From Haloquadratum sp. (GTDB lineage Archaea > Halobacteriota > Halobacteria > Halobacteriales > Haloferacaceae), in assembly GCA_028275165.1 (NCBI GenBank), contig JAQCNF010000099.1, forward strand, positions 1 to 38,870: 38,870 nt of DNA, given 5' to 3'. Positions within the stretch are counted from its first letter, which is position 1; each line of letters opens with the position of its first letter. Shown here piece after piece: positions 16,082 through 25,558 of this stretch. Under the pieces are notes generated by a model. It did no database searches, was not told where the DNA came from, and saw nothing but the letters and a program-made list of their open reading frames with translations. A program made the position numbers and the translations under genes.

Positions 16082-17968
16082 TTACCCAGAGAGCGAGACA
16101 TTCTCAATGCGTGTTTTGAGATATGCTTGCAGTTTCTCATCACAGCAGTAGAGATAACATCCATCCATTCCACGCGTCATGAGCGTTCGATACGTGTTCT
16201 TGATGAGCTCTTCGGCTATCTCGGCTGCCTGTGTGGGGGTTTCGTCGAACATTTTCTTGATACCAAACAGTGACCGGTCGGTACTCGCTCGCTCTTCATG
16301 ATCAACGACAATCTCTCCATCGCGATACGTCAAATCCTCACCGATAATTACACCAACATAATCAAATTCGAGTCCTTGGCAGGTGTGAATGCATCCAACC
16401 TGATCGATTGAGCCTTCTGTAATTGCCCATGGATCGCTATCATCGAGATTCCAACTGCGCTCATACTCACCAATTTTGATATCGGTCACCTCCGGATTGG
16501 CGCGACCGTCTTTTTCCCATTCCCAACAGTACCCTGCCACAACCCGGGAGGTTCGCGTCTGTCGGTTTTTCTCTTCGATTGCGGCATGTAACGCCTCTGG
16601 AGAGTCACATACCCGGAGATCAAAGTCAAGATCGAACCCATCTGCGTTGGCAGTCTCCCGGATCTGTAGTACGTCATCAACCCAGGCGATATATCCCTTT
16701 GAGCCGTTGCAACGGAATTGAGACTCAAGTGTCAGCTCTTCAACTGAGGCTCCTAAGTCAGCTGCATGTTTGTGGATTTCTTGCTTAGACCCGATATCGT
16801 CGATATGGACACGCTGACTTTCATCGATGAAAAAGACGCTGAACGTAGCGGCATTTATAATCTCCATGATCTGGTTTTCTCCGCGGCCAAAGAATGTTGA
16901 CTCCTCATTTAATCGGTGAGCTTCATCTGCAATCAGTGCGGGAATTGCATTTGTGTCTGTTTCAACGAAACTACCAGCACCTGTGAATAGGTGTTCAATC
17001 TCTTTGACGAGTCTGTCACCACGAAGTTTCTTTTTATATACTTCACGCGGCGCTCGATTCTTTGAGACATACTGAGCGAGCATATTCTGTTGTATCAACT
17101 CTGAGAGAATGTTGATCGCCACCACAGTTTTCCCCGTCCCAGGGCCACCATCAACGAGTAAGACACGCTTCTGTCCATCACGACGTGATCGATTCGCGAG
17201 TTCGATTGCTCTCTCATAGACCACTTTCTGTGAATCTATCAGCGTGAATTCATCACGGTCATCCAACATTTCGACCAGTGAATTCTGCAGAGATTTAGCA
17301 GGGCGAATCTTCCCATCGTTCAACGTATGCAGACTCTCGCGATCATCCCCCATGTCAATTCGAGACTCCAGAGATGAGCGAAGTTCTCTCGTATCTCCAC
17401 GGATATAGATTGGTGCCGCATCAATGTAGGGTTGATAAATGTCGTTCTCAATTATCTCACGATAACGTGACTCAAAGTTGTGTAAATACGCCATTGGGTG
17501 TAGATCAATCGGCTCTTCACGGATACTTGCATTAAAATCTCTCAGTAGTTGGGCGTATGAAACAGCCTGATAGCTTGGATGCGTCGTTTCGCGGATACCA
17601 CCACCAAGAGCGGTTTTGACGATCCCGTCCTTGTTCTCGACGACCTCTGTGCTGGCACCATCCCATTGTTTGAGTTCGACGACAGCAATATTCGCTTTTG
17701 CTGCTGTATCGTATCCAGAAATCAAAAAGTCGATACGACGAGATGTGAGCGGGATTTTGAACTCGATTGCGACTCCTGCACTCTCGGGGATTGAGCTACC
17801 ATTCAACACAGTGTGCATATACTGCAAGGAGTTCTTCCAAGCCTGAACTTCACCTGGCCCACCCATTGCAATTCCCTGCGACTCATACCCCCGCCTGATC
17901 TCAGGCACTAATCGACCCTCGATGACGTCGTCTAAGAATCCAGATTTTGTGCTCTCGTAGACGAGCAT
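16082..17968 (-). CDS. PD-(D/E)XK nuclease fused to DUF2075 (Schlafen-type) helicase
   Basis: This 628-aa protein has an N-terminal nuclease-like domain (about 60-190) with RRIDFLISG (D80), VVELKQW (E98, K100) and HPSYQAVSYAQ (Q135). Together these form the D...E-x-K...Q pattern of PD-(D/E)XK nucleases. A superfamily 1-like helicase of the DUF2075 / Schlafen group-3 type follows: GGPGTGKT at 274-281 (motif I), ALIADEAHRL (II), VFFIDESQRV, ESQFRCNGS, IHTCQGLEFDYVGVIIG (V) and NTYRTLMTRGMDGCYLY (VI). All helicase motifs appear intact. Proteins of this architecture are often found in defence and mobile regions of prokaryotes, which is established for the family only in part; a role in degrading foreign DNA is inference. 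The gene has an ATG start and no operon partner, and its downstream end abuts a hairpin-bounded element. Confidence 0.85.
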   Translation of the reverse strand: MLVYESTKSGFLDDVIEGRLVPEIRRGYESQGIAMGGPGEVQAWKNSLQYMHTVLNGSSIPESAGVAIEFKIPLTSRRIDFLISGYDTAAKANIAVVELKQWDGASTEVVENKDGIVKTALGGGIRETTHPSYQAVSYAQLLRDFNASIREEPIDLHPMAYLHNFESRYREIIENDIYQPYIDAAPIYIRGDTRELRSSLESRIDMGDDRESLHTLNDGKIRPAKSLQNSLVEMLDDRDEFTLIDSQKVVYERAIELANRSRRDGQKRVLLVDGGPGTGKTVVAINILSELIQQNMLAQYVSKNRAPREVYKKKLRGDRLVKEIEHLFTGAGSFVETDTNAIPALIADEAHRLNEESTFFGRGENQIMEIINAATFSVFFIDESQRVHIDDIGSKQEIHKHAADLGASVEELTLESQFRCNGSKGYIAWVDDVLQIRETANADGFDLDFDLRVCDSPEALHAAIEEKNRQTRTSRVVAGYCWEWEKDGRANPEVTDIKIGEYERSWNLDDSDPWAITEGSIDQVGCIHTCQGLEFDYVGVIIGEDLTYRDGEIVVDHEERASTDRSLFGIKKMFDETPTQAAEIAEELIKNTYRTLMTRGMDGCYLYCCDEKLQAYLKTRIENVSLSG

Positions 17969-18359
17969 TTACAGTTACTCATCTGTTGTTTCACCTGCAA
18001 TGATATATTCGTTTGCTGGATATCGTATGTTGTTCTTCAGACGTTTGCTGATGTGTCGTCTCGGACGAGATAATATATCTCCGTGAATATACAGAATAAC
18101 ACAGTAGCCGTCTCATTTTCGATATGCCTTCACGTGTCCAAGTCATCTGTTGAGTTCCTCTTGGCGCTCAAATGGGTGGACTCTTGGCGTGGATGTGTAA
18201 GGTCTTCTTGATTGTGGAACTCACTGTGAGCACTTTGCTCCATGATATTTTTCTCTGGATCTGACTGCTCATGTGTTCATCTGTTCCTCTCTTATTCACT
18301 TGGCACCCGATCGATGTGGTGCTATATCGCCACGAAGCTATCTGAGGAGAGCAGACAGC
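17969..18359. other. Gap; one possible tiny ORF on the minus strand
   Basis: AT-rich DNA near 18070-18100 could include the promoter of the leftward helicase gene. Within the gap, ATG 18243 to TGA 18130 on the minus strand encodes 37 hydrophilic residues (MEQSAHSEFHNQEDLTHP...) with no homology I recognise. It may be real or chance. Confidence 0.3.
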
Positions 18360-18914
18360 TTAGAGTCCGGTGAGCGCAGGGAGCACTGAGTAGTACAGTT
18401 CGTGGACTATAACGGCGACAAATATTGTTATCCCGCTTGACAAAAGCGCTGTATTCCACCGTACATCATCAGCAGTACAGAGCCCAAGCGCAGGAGTCCA
18501 CGAACTGAGCGGCCACAGCGGTTTCACTTTGAACCCTCCTCCGACAGTGAGAGCGTCTGTCGCGATATGAGTCAACAGCGATCCAGCAACGACTCCAACT
18601 AAGAACATCCACACCATGGTGGGTACCATTACCGTAGACGAGAGCATCTCATGCTCGACAGCGAGTCGCTGACCAACGTGGAGTGGATACGTCACTGTGC
18701 TTGCGGTAACGAAGGCGACGACGAGAGCAAACAGAACGCTATGCGTCGGCCCACGATGCCCAATAATATTCGCTGGAATATACTGGTCTTGATCTGGAAC
18801 GTGAGTGGCTCCGAGCATCAATACAGTCGCGATGAGTCCAGACGGAAGGCCGAGCCCGAGTACCCAAAGCGCTCCCAAAATTAGGGTCGTTCCGTAGTGT
18901 CCCTCTCGTTTCAT
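18360..18914 (-). CDS. Membrane-bound metal-dependent hydrolase-like protein (YdjM/DUF457)
   Basis: The 184-aa product has about four to five hydrophobic segments and the family signature GHRGPTHS (about residues 52-59) plus HIATDALT further on. The His/Asp pattern H...HRGxTHS...HxxxD is the metal-binding motif of the YdjM / LexA-regulated inner-membrane hydrolase group (PF04307). GATHVPDQDQ supplies another conserved Asp/His cluster. The substrate is unknown. The length matches the family. It starts with ATG 18914. It stands alone between the DUF2075 gene and a divergent zinc protein gene. Confidence 0.85.
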   Translation of the reverse strand: MKREGHYGTTLILGALWVLGLGLPSGLIATVLMLGATHVPDQDQYIPANIIGHRGPTHSVLFALVVAFVTASTVTYPLHVGQRLAVEHEMLSSTVMVPTMVWMFLVGVVAGSLLTHIATDALTVGGGFKVKPLWPLSSWTPALGLCTADDVRWNTALLSSGITIFVAVIVHELYYSVLPALTGL

Positions 18915-19107
18915 CGTCTCTCAGTTCGCGTCATCATACTAGTCTCCAGGTGCCAGTCTGTCGTATGTATCGGACCCCCGAAAGGATAGCGTTCGTGGAC
19001 GTGGTTTGTGGTCCGTAGTAAGGGCTCACGGTCTGTGGATGAGATAGATCCGAGTCTCCAAAGCGGAACACAAAATACGTGCGACGACACACGATCCCGT
19101 ACAATTC

Positions 19108-19323
19108 ATGTCGACGACTATCATGACTCCCGACGCAGATCAGGTATGTATGTACTGTAAGTCACAGATCTTCAATCACGACCCAATCTGTGTCCGCGAC
19201 TGCGAGAATGGCTGTGGATCGCCAGCATATTTTTGTAACTATGCTTGCCTTTCAGCACATATCAACGAACAGGGACTCATGATCGGAGATACGTGTCAGT
19301 GGGATTCTGAGGAGTGTTGCTGA
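19108..19323 (+). CDS. Small Cys-rich (zinc-binding) protein
   Basis: This 71-aa acidic protein has clustered Cys: CMYC, CVRDCENGC, FCNYAC, and a C-terminal CQWDSEECC. The spacing suggests one or two treble-clef-like zinc sites (C-x2-C paired with C-x3-C). Haloarchaea encode many such short zinc-finger proteins, mostly of unknown role, some affecting growth or motility in Haloferax. ATG 19108 is the first start; a second Met (MTPDADQVC) lies five codons on. No operon link is evident. Confidence 0.7.
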   Translation: MSTTIMTPDADQVCMYCKSQIFNHDPICVRDCENGCGSPAYFCNYACLSAHINEQGLMIGDTCQWDSEECC

Positions 19324-19456
19324 GGAGATAGTGACCAAATCCAGAGATTTTCACTCGATATCACTGACTGAGTTCCTCAGCGGTTCAATCCTGTGTCGCG
19401 CGGAGACTACTTATTTCATCCTCAATATCCTCAAGAATCCCAACTTGCTCAGTCAT

Positions 19457-19765
19457 TTAGTCCTCATTGCGGGTGCTCATGATAGAAGAGACAAGATTGT
19501 CAAGATTCGAGCCAGGTTCATCAAGTATCTCCTCTTTGAGTATTCTGGCCCCGCCAGCCCCATATCGCTGTAGAGTTTCGATTTGTGCCTCTGGCTCAAG
19601 AATCACTTCAGCTTCGTTATGATCGGCGTATGCCAACGCAGCAACAATCACTGACAGCCGTTGATACTGCAACTCGTGCTGTTGGCCTGCGATATCTGCG
19701 AGCTCTCCAGCGACAGCATCACTTCACTGACTCTCGGTAACTAAGACGACCACCTGATCTGCCAT
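19457..19765 (-). pseudogene. Small gene interrupted by in-frame TGA at codon 14
   Basis: From ATG 19765 (MADQVVVLVTESQ) the frame meets TGA at 19726-19724, then continues without further stops for 88 codons (SDAVAGELADIAGQQHELQY, then AEVILEPEAQIETLQRYGAG) to the next stop at 19457. The two parts join into a plausible 102-residue acidic alpha/beta protein. An ancestral CGA or similar codon mutated to TGA would explain it. Alternatively, a shorter protein could start at the in-frame TTG 19672. The gene lies 76 bp downstream of the membrane protein at 19842-20693 on the same strand, suggesting a former two-gene operon. I do not recognise the family. Confidence 0.5.
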
Positions 19766-19841
19766 GAGGAACACAACTGTCTCAACAGAGTCGTCGCGGT
19801 CGTAGCCTCGATTCGTCTCTATGGCTCCAACTGCATCACTC

Positions 19842-20693
19842 TCAATCCGATGTGATGCGGTTACTTTGCCCGCGTGACTGTTGCTGAAAAACAGCAAGGT
19901 ACGGGTCGCCGGTGTTGGTGTTCGGACACTCGGAAGTGCGTTCAATGACAAGCGACTCGCCGGCAATATCCTGCCCGATGAGACCTAATTCGACCGGATA
20001 CGATTTACTGCTGTAACTGAGCACATGGTCATCAGACGTCGATTCGACGGTGAGGTCACTACGGACTGGAATACGCCCGTCCTCATTATCATCAGGCCGG
20101 TACTCGCTCCAGTTACCCGCTGTACAGACCTCATACTGCGGTTCTTCGACACGCTCAGGCAGTGGGGTTGGGTTGGTAGCGACAAGAGATCCAACGCGGA
20201 CTTCGTTGTTGCCTCCCTCTGGAATCGCAATTGTATCATCAAGTTGGAGATCATACCTGGGACCACCGGTCGCGACATCAGTTGTCAACACAATCGTCGT
20301 GATGAGTGCAAATACGACAAGTGCATATACTGCCTGCCGGCCTGTGATGAAGCGATCGTCCGAGTTGAGAGCAGACCGGGAGGCAAAGAGGATGGCTGCG
20401 ATAGCAAGCAGTCCGACCACGGTCACCTCGCTTCCGAGATCGAAGGTACCCACAGTCTTAGCAAAGAGCATGAGGAGCGAGATGACAATGACGCCGTATG
20501 CAAAAAACACCAACTGCTGGTCTTCTGCCCGCTGTGCAAGTCCGAACACGCCAGTCAGAAAAGTGGCGACGATCAGAATCTGCGATGCATATGAAATGCC
20601 GAGTTTGACGCTGAAAATGAAGATGCTTACTGCAATAATTGTGACGACGGCTGCAGTTGCGTTCAATAGCGTTTCTGAGTCGAATCCGAACAT
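19842..20693 (-). CDS. Haloarchaeal multi-pass membrane protein of unknown function
   Basis: The 283-aa product starts at ATG 20693 (MFGFDSETLLNATAAVV). The open frame continues 44 codons upstream, but those residues do not look coding. Five hydrophobic segments fill residues 10-160 (for example VVTIIAVSIFIFSVKLG and YALVVFALITTIVLTTD). A soluble C-terminal domain of about 120 residues follows, with two Cys (EVCTAGNW and SECPNTNTG), and is likely extracytoplasmic. This N-membrane, C-extracellular layout suggests a haloarchaeal family without known function. The downstream small frame broken by TGA is on the same strand, 76 bp away. Confidence 0.65.
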   Translation of the reverse strand: MFGFDSETLLNATAAVVTIIAVSIFIFSVKLGISYASQILIVATFLTGVFGLAQRAEDQQLVFFAYGVIVISLLMLFAKTVGTFDLGSEVTVVGLLAIAAILFASRSALNSDDRFITGRQAVYALVVFALITTIVLTTDVATGGPRYDLQLDDTIAIPEGGNNEVRVGSLVATNPTPLPERVEEPQYEVCTAGNWSEYRPDDNEDGRIPVRSDLTVESTSDDHVLSYSSKSYPVELGLIGQDIAGESLVIERTSECPNTNTGDPYLAVFQQQSRGQSNRITSD

Positions 20694-21155
20694 AGCTACA
20701 TTCTTCTTATCCACTCTTAAGTAGTCCCTGAGCGAGTACACAGACCGAAACACGTTCTCTGCAGTCGTGACAGGCAACCCATTGCATATATTCGCTTTTT
20801 CGTAGAGCGTGGATGACACCGCCATGGAAACCAGTGTTCGTGGCGAAGCCCCAACTCACCTCCCGGGGGACACTGTATCGATAAGCCCAAGATTGAGAAG
20901 AGGAGAAAATATAAACGCACATAGAAGCTTGACCGGAGTGTCGTTCAACACTCAGACAACGAGCGTTTACCCACGACCACGTAGCGAAGCCATTGCTGAC
21001 AGTGAGAGACTCACAGACTACCTTTGAGTTGATGAGTGTGTTCGATTGCATGGCTAGACTGTAGCTATATAGCTGGGACCTGTCGCCACGTACTGAATGA
21101 CAGGCACGTTGATTGTGGGCGGAGAGTGTCGCACTCAAGTGAGCGAGCATCAACG
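20694..21155. other. Divergent intergenic region; weak ORFs only
   Basis: This lies between two divergent membrane protein genes. A 72-codon plus frame at 20809-21027 (MDDTAMETSVRGEAPTHLP...) is open, as is a longer minus frame rich in Cys and Ser. Neither has a recognisable motif. I do not support a gene. Confidence 0.3.
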
Positions 21156-21551
21156 ATGATCGATGATAAAAAAGACGGGATGACGACCGGCAGCTATGCT
21201 TCAATTATCATTCCAGTGATAGTGATCATGTTCGGGATTGGAACTCTTGTTGGAGTGGTGTATGCAAATGCGACGACTGCGACACGACACGATTATGAGT
21301 CGATTCAACGCAATTGTGGAGAACTAGCCGATACCACTCGTCTCGTTGACGGCGGGGTTGGTTTGACACGCCAACAACTGAATCAGACGCACGTTGCGAT
21401 CTGTGAAAATACCAGCCATGCTGAGTATCATCATCAGCGGGTGGACTCAATGCGGACGACACCGTTCAATCCCATTCAATGGATTCTGTATATTGGTGCT
21501 GGCGGCAGTGCAGTGATTGGCGGGGTTGCACTCGGAAGACAGCGCAATTGA
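21156..21551 (+). CDS. Small two-helix membrane protein
   Basis: ATG 21156 opens a 131-aa frame (MIDDKKDGMTTGSYASIIIP...); ATG 21180 is an alternative start. A hydrophobic segment lies at about 18-38 (IIIPVIVIMFGIGTLVGVVY) and another near the C-terminus (WILYIGAGGSAVIGGVALG), with an 70-residue loop between. The loop has two Cys (NCGEL and AICEN) and N-glycosylation-like sites, so it probably faces outside and may form a disulfide. No family is recognised. Confidence 0.5.
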   Translation: MIDDKKDGMTTGSYASIIIPVIVIMFGIGTLVGVVYANATTATRHDYESIQRNCGELADTTRLVDGGVGLTRQQLNQTHVAICENTSHAEYHHQRVDSMRTTPFNPIQWILYIGAGGSAVIGGVALGRQRN

Positions 21552-21761
21552 ACTGTGATTCTATTGGGTGTGATGAGAGCAGTCCAGTATCGCACTCATG
21601 ACAACGTCCGACATTATCCTGATGTTCACCAACTGCCGTACACGCATGACCAACTGTGGCGAAACCCTCGGCATTCAGGGCGTGAGGTCGACGGTGACGG
21701 CACAGAGAGCGTTCCAACGAGTGTATGCCTCTAAGTTAATGGAGACGTCGTGACTGCGGTA

Positions 21762-22418
21762 CTATTTTGTCATTCCCTGAGGAAGCAATAATTCTGGGTC
21801 TGACTGTGTGAACACGACCTGTCGATCATTGCTCAGTGGCCGAAGGAAAATATCGATCTCACCACGTGAGAGGGCATGTTCAGCCATCAGTTGTGCGTCA
21901 TCTGCTCGGTAGTACAGTGGGACGAACACAGCGATATCATGTGCCGATGATTTGATCGCGGCAACAACGAATAGTATGCTCCCAACCTCTGCTCGAAAGG
22001 ACTCATAGCTATCAAAGGTGGTGCCGCTGGTCGCTGCAGCGACTCTCTCGAACTCATTAGTGGGAACGATGACATCTAAGCCAACGCGTGTGTCATCTAT
22101 GCGCTCATCGGAATTCGTGTTCATCTCGTCAGACGGATTCTCATCGTCGTCCTGTGGGGTAGTGATATCGGTCACATCAGTCCCATCCACTGGCGGTAAC
22201 GGAAGTATATCACCGGGGTGAACTTCGACAGTCTCCCACCCCGCCTCGCGGTACTCAGTCGCCGTTGCTGACATATCCTCAATGACTGTCTCCCAGCGGT
22301 CGTTCCGGCCGCTTATCGGGTGGTTGGTACCCCCACCTGCATCGTGAGGCGTTACGTCCACCTCTGTTTCCGAATTCACCTCTGGATCTTCGTCTGCACT
22401 TGTATCTGTATTCTTCAT
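21762..22418 (-). CDS. Acidic haloarchaeal conserved-type hypothetical protein
   Basis: The 218-aa product has a strongly acidic disordered N-terminus (1-35), then RWETVIEDMSATATEYREAG, then WETVEVHPGDILPLPP, an acidic linker (about 80-108), and a C-terminal alpha/beta domain (VGLDVIVPTNEFERV, then FVPLYYRADDAQLMAEHAL). It has no transmembrane segment or metal motif. The HPGD segment and C-terminal domain look like those of soluble haloarchaeal proteins seen across the class, with unknown role. ATG 22418 is the only good start. Confidence 0.6.
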   Translation of the reverse strand: MKNTDTSADEDPEVNSETEVDVTPHDAGGGTNHPISGRNDRWETVIEDMSATATEYREAGWETVEVHPGDILPLPPVDGTDVTDITTPQDDDENPSDEMNTNSDERIDDTRVGLDVIVPTNEFERVAAATSGTTFDSYESFRAEVGSILFVVAAIKSSAHDIAVFVPLYYRADDAQLMAEHALSRGEIDIFLRPLSNDRQVVFTQSDPELLLPQGMTK

Positions 22419-22897
22419 GTCGTTGATTCAACCACGAAGCTGGAAATAAATATTCTCTTGAGTTGCCCGATCACAGCATCGACTCAATGTGAGTTCGATC
22501 GAGAAACACCTCTAAACGCTGTATCGAATGGCGAAACTCAGAGACGAACCAGCTGAAGTGAGAACAGCAATCACTGATTCCGAATCTCACCCCTGTTCAT
22601 GTATCCCTGATGGTCACCTCCGGTTGTGATAGATACTGAACAGCGCATCACAGCTGAGTGCCCGACACCAACTAACGGACGTGCGATGTGGCAGCATAAG
22701 ATGTTTTATTCCATACATACATGTCTGATTCAGCGTGTATTCTAGCGAGCGACATACATTATCTCAGCATGAGTGCGTCGTCGTCGCTGCAAGATAAGAT
22801 ATCATCCAACAAAGTCAGGGCAAAGCTGAGCTGGATTGGCCTGGGCTGGGCTGGGCTGTGCAAAGTGCTTTTCAGCAGAACCGACAACGATTGTAAT
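22419..22897. other. Leader/promoter region of the peptide transporter operon
   Basis: This 479-bp gap precedes the ABC ATPase gene. An AT-rich element (TTTTATTCC, near 22701-22710) sits before ATG 22721, which opens a 59-codon in-frame extension without conserved features. A short tandem GGGCT-type repeat (about 22843-22858) lies inside. It is either a long 5' untranslated leader or a non-conserved N-terminal extension. Confidence 0.4.
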
Positions 22898-25438
22898 ATG
22901 TCTCCGGTTCTTTCACTTTCAGATCTTCGAACACAGTTCTCTACTGAGCGCGGGCAGGTCAAAGCAGTCGATGGTGTGTCGCTCGATATCCATGCAGGCG
23001 AAACTGTTGGGCTTGTCGGCGAGTCTGGAAGTGGAAAAAGCGTGACCGCACTCTCGGCAATGGGACTCGTTGATGACCCTGGCCGTGTCGTGGGGGGAGA
23101 GGTAACGCTGCAGTCTGCATCACTTGCAGACACATTTAGCGCCCAGTACGATTCGCCCTCGTTCGTCGATGGGGATTATATTGAACTCACGAAGGCTCCC
23201 GAGGAGGCCCTTCGATCAGTCCGTGGGGCTGAGATGAGCATGATATTCCAGGATCCGATGACGTCACTGAATCCTGCCCTGACTGTCGGTGAACAGGTAG
23301 CAGAGTCACTTCGACTGCATCAATTCGATGGACGTCACAAAGATACATGGATAAATGCCGTACGTGAGTTAGTTGGCCGAATCGGCTCGGATATCGATGA
23401 GGAAGTTGCTGAGCGGACGATCGATGTGCTCTCTGAGGTTGGTATCTCAGAGCCGGCCTCACGGATTAATGAGTACCCACATGAGTTCTCTGGTGGCATG
23501 CGACAGCGAGTTCTTATTGCAATCGCACTTGCTTGTCGGCCAAATATCCTCGTGGCCGATGAGCCGACGACAGCCCTCGACGTAACCATCCAAGCACAGA
23601 TTCTTGAGTTGATCAACAATCTGCAGAGTGATCTTGAGATGGGGGTATTGTTTATTACACACGACTTGGGGGTCGTTGCGGAGACGTGCGACCGTGTTGC
23701 AGTAATGTATGCCGGTGAGATCGTCGAGGAAGGGCCAGTCGAAGAGATATTTGCGAATCCGTCACACCCATATACGTACGCACTGCTCGAGTCTATCCCA
23801 ACATCCGACCGCGAGCGGCTGACGCCGATTGATGGCAACGTTCCGGACCTCATCGATATGCCCGAGGGGTGTCACTTCGCTCCGCGGTGTCCGTGGGCAA
23901 AGCCAGAATGCCGCCGTGGCGAAATTGAATCTCGCCAGCACGGCCCAGCGAACATTGACCACAAAGCAAAGTGTGTGCTTGATGACTTCGATGAAAGCGA
24001 GTACGGGACAGATACGGACCTTACCGCCGAAGCCACGATGCGAACCGATGAGCCAATTCTCGAAGCCGAGGGGCTTGAAAAGCACTTCTCACGCTCAGAG
24101 GGGCTTGTAGATGAATATCTGGGTCTGAATACTAATCGGGTGAAAGCCGTCGACGGTGTTGATCTCACTGTGTATGAGGGAGAAACGCTTGGACTCGTTG
24201 GTGAGTCTGGGTGTGGGAAGTCGACAACCGGTCGAAGTATTCTGCAGTTGCTCGAGCCAACAGCCGGGCAAGTGGTGTTCGCGGGTAACGACCTCACCGA
24301 CCTCTCGAAAGATGAACTTCGTGAGCGGCGACGCGACCTGCAGATGATTTTCCAAGATCCAATGTCCTCTCTTGACCCCCGGATGACTGTCGAGCAAATT
24401 GTTTCCGAACCGCTCGTCATCCATGACCTTCCGGCGGATGGCGAGGGGTCGGACAGAGACCAGCGTCGCAAACGAGTGACTGAGTTGCTAGAGGCCGTTG
24501 GATTGGATCCTGACCAACGTGACCGCTACCCTCATGAACTCTCGGGTGGGCAGCGACAGCGGGTTGGGATTGCTCGTGCGATTGCTGTCGACCCAGACTT
24601 CATCGTCTGTGATGAACCGGTCTCAGCACTCGATGTATCCGTGCAGGCGCAGATACTGAATCTGCTCAAGGATCTTCAATCAGAGTTTGGACTCACGTTC
24701 TTATTCATTGCACACGACCTCAGTGTCGTCCGACATATCTGTGACCGGATTGCTGTGATGTATCTGGGTGAAATTGTCGAAATTGCACCAACACACACGC
24801 TCTTTGAGGCACCACAGCACCCGTACACACGTGCGCTGCTGTCTGCGATTCCCGTTGCCGACCCAACTGCGGAAACCGACCGTGTGATTCTCGAAGGCGA
24901 TGTGCCATCACCAACGAATCCACCATCGGGCTGTCATTTCCGAACACGGTGTCCAGAGGTTATTCCACCCGATGATATTGAGATTGAGCAATCGACGTAT
25001 CGAGATATAATGACTCTCCGTGAGCGAGTGTCCAATGAAGCAATCGATATTGAGGCTCGTCGAGAGGAGACAGACCTGCAAGGGAATCGGAGTTTTGTCG
25101 ATGTGCTCCGCCGTCAGTATATTGATGGCCCGCTCACTGGTACGAACCGACAGGTGGTCGACACAGCGCTCACAGCTCTGACGAATGGAGACTTTGAAAC
25201 AGCATCTGAGGAGCTCCGAGAGCGGTTTGAAAGCGTCTGTGAACGTCGCGATCCAGGATTTAATGAGTCTCGTGACACGGTATCGGAGGCTGAAAGAGCA
25301 GAGACAGATGCAATGGCCACACACTTGACGGCGTGTCACCGGTATGATGAGACCGCAGACGGGGATCCGATTGTCACCCCAGATGCCGTCACAACGTCCT
25401 CAGCGGGGAGCGCCCCTCAGAGTTCAAATACAGACTGA
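22898..25438 (+). CDS. Peptide ABC transporter, fused double ATP-binding protein (DppD-DppF type)
   Basis: The 846-aa protein joins two complete ATPase domains that power dipeptide or oligopeptide uptake. Domain 1 has Walker A GESGSGKS (41-48), signature SGGMRQR, Walker [13 protein letters not shown] and switch His in FITHDLG. Domain 2 has Walker [10 protein letters not shown] (about 434-442), [19 protein letters not shown] and FIAHDLS. Each ends in an oligopeptide-ABC C-terminal motif with Cys ([14 protein letters not shown] and [10 protein letters not shown]). About 130 extra residues follow domain 2, with helical, acidic sequence. I choose ATG 22898 ([10 protein letters not shown]) because homology starts there; an in-frame ATG 22721 would add 59 residues. 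It is the first gene of the transporter cluster. Confidence 0.92.
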   Translation: MSPVLSLSDLRTQFSTERGQVKAVDGVSLDIHAGETVGLVGESGSGKSVTALSAMGLVDDPGRVVGGEVTLQSASLADTFSAQYDSPSFVDGDYIELTKAPEEALRSVRGAEMSMIFQDPMTSLNPALTVGEQVAESLRLHQFDGRHKDTWINAVRELVGRIGSDIDEEVAERTIDVLSEVGISEPASRINEYPHEFSGGMRQRVLIAIALACRPNILVADEPTTALDVTIQAQILELINNLQSDLEMGVLFITHDLGVVAETCDRVAVMYAGEIVEEGPVEEIFANPSHPYTYALLESIPTSDRERLTPIDGNVPDLIDMPEGCHFAPRCPWAKPECRRGEIESRQHGPANIDHKAKCVLDDFDESEYGTDTDLTAEATMRTDEPILEAEGLEKHFSRSEGLVDEYLGLNTNRVKAVDGVDLTVYEGETLGLVGESGCGKSTTGRSILQLLEPTAGQVVFAGNDLTDLSKDELRERRRDLQMIFQDPMSSLDPRMTVEQIVSEPLVIHDLPADGEGSDRDQRRKRVTELLEAVGLDPDQRDRYPHELSGGQRQRVGIARAIAVDPDFIVCDEPVSALDVSVQAQILNLLKDLQSEFGLTFLFIAHDLSVVRHICDRIAVMYLGEIVEIAPTHTLFEAPQHPYTRALLSAIPVADPTAETDRVILEGDVPSPTNPPSGCHFRTRCPEVIPPDDIEIEQSTYRDIMTLRERVSNEAIDIEARREETDLQGNRSFVDVLRRQYIDGPLTGTNRQVVDTALTALTNGDFETASEELRERFESVCERRDPGFNESRDTVSEAERAETDAMATHLTACHRYDETADGDPIVTPDAVTTSSAGSAPQSSNTD

Positions 25439-25518
25439 ATAATTGTGTGGGTCGAACAATTATCGACTCGTGCAGAGCGGTTGCCGCACCCACAACGTGG
25501 TGAGTATGAATACTAACA

Positions 25519-25532
25519 CAATATTTAACCAC
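25519..25532 (+). promoter_or_regulatory. TATA box before the substrate-binding protein gene
   Basis: ACAATATTTAACC lies about 33 nt upstream of ATG 25559 and about 15 nt upstream of ATG 25541. The distance supports the downstream start and suggests the binding protein has its own promoter inside the cluster. Confidence 0.45.
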
Positions 25533-25558
25533 ATCTCTCGATGTATGTTCATATATCT

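Noticed and set aside
20707..21204. 165-codon minus-strand frame
   Set aside because: The translation is Cys/Ser-rich with no family features, and it overlaps promoter DNA of two divergent genes.
21598..21753. 51-codon plus frame (MTTSDIILMFTNC...)
   Set aside because: It starts with ATG and is open, but has no recognisable feature and lies in a short gap; chance is as likely.
22843..22858. GGGCT tandem repeat as a CRISPR or origin element
   Set aside because: Only about three short units, without spacers or flanking AT-rich origin features.
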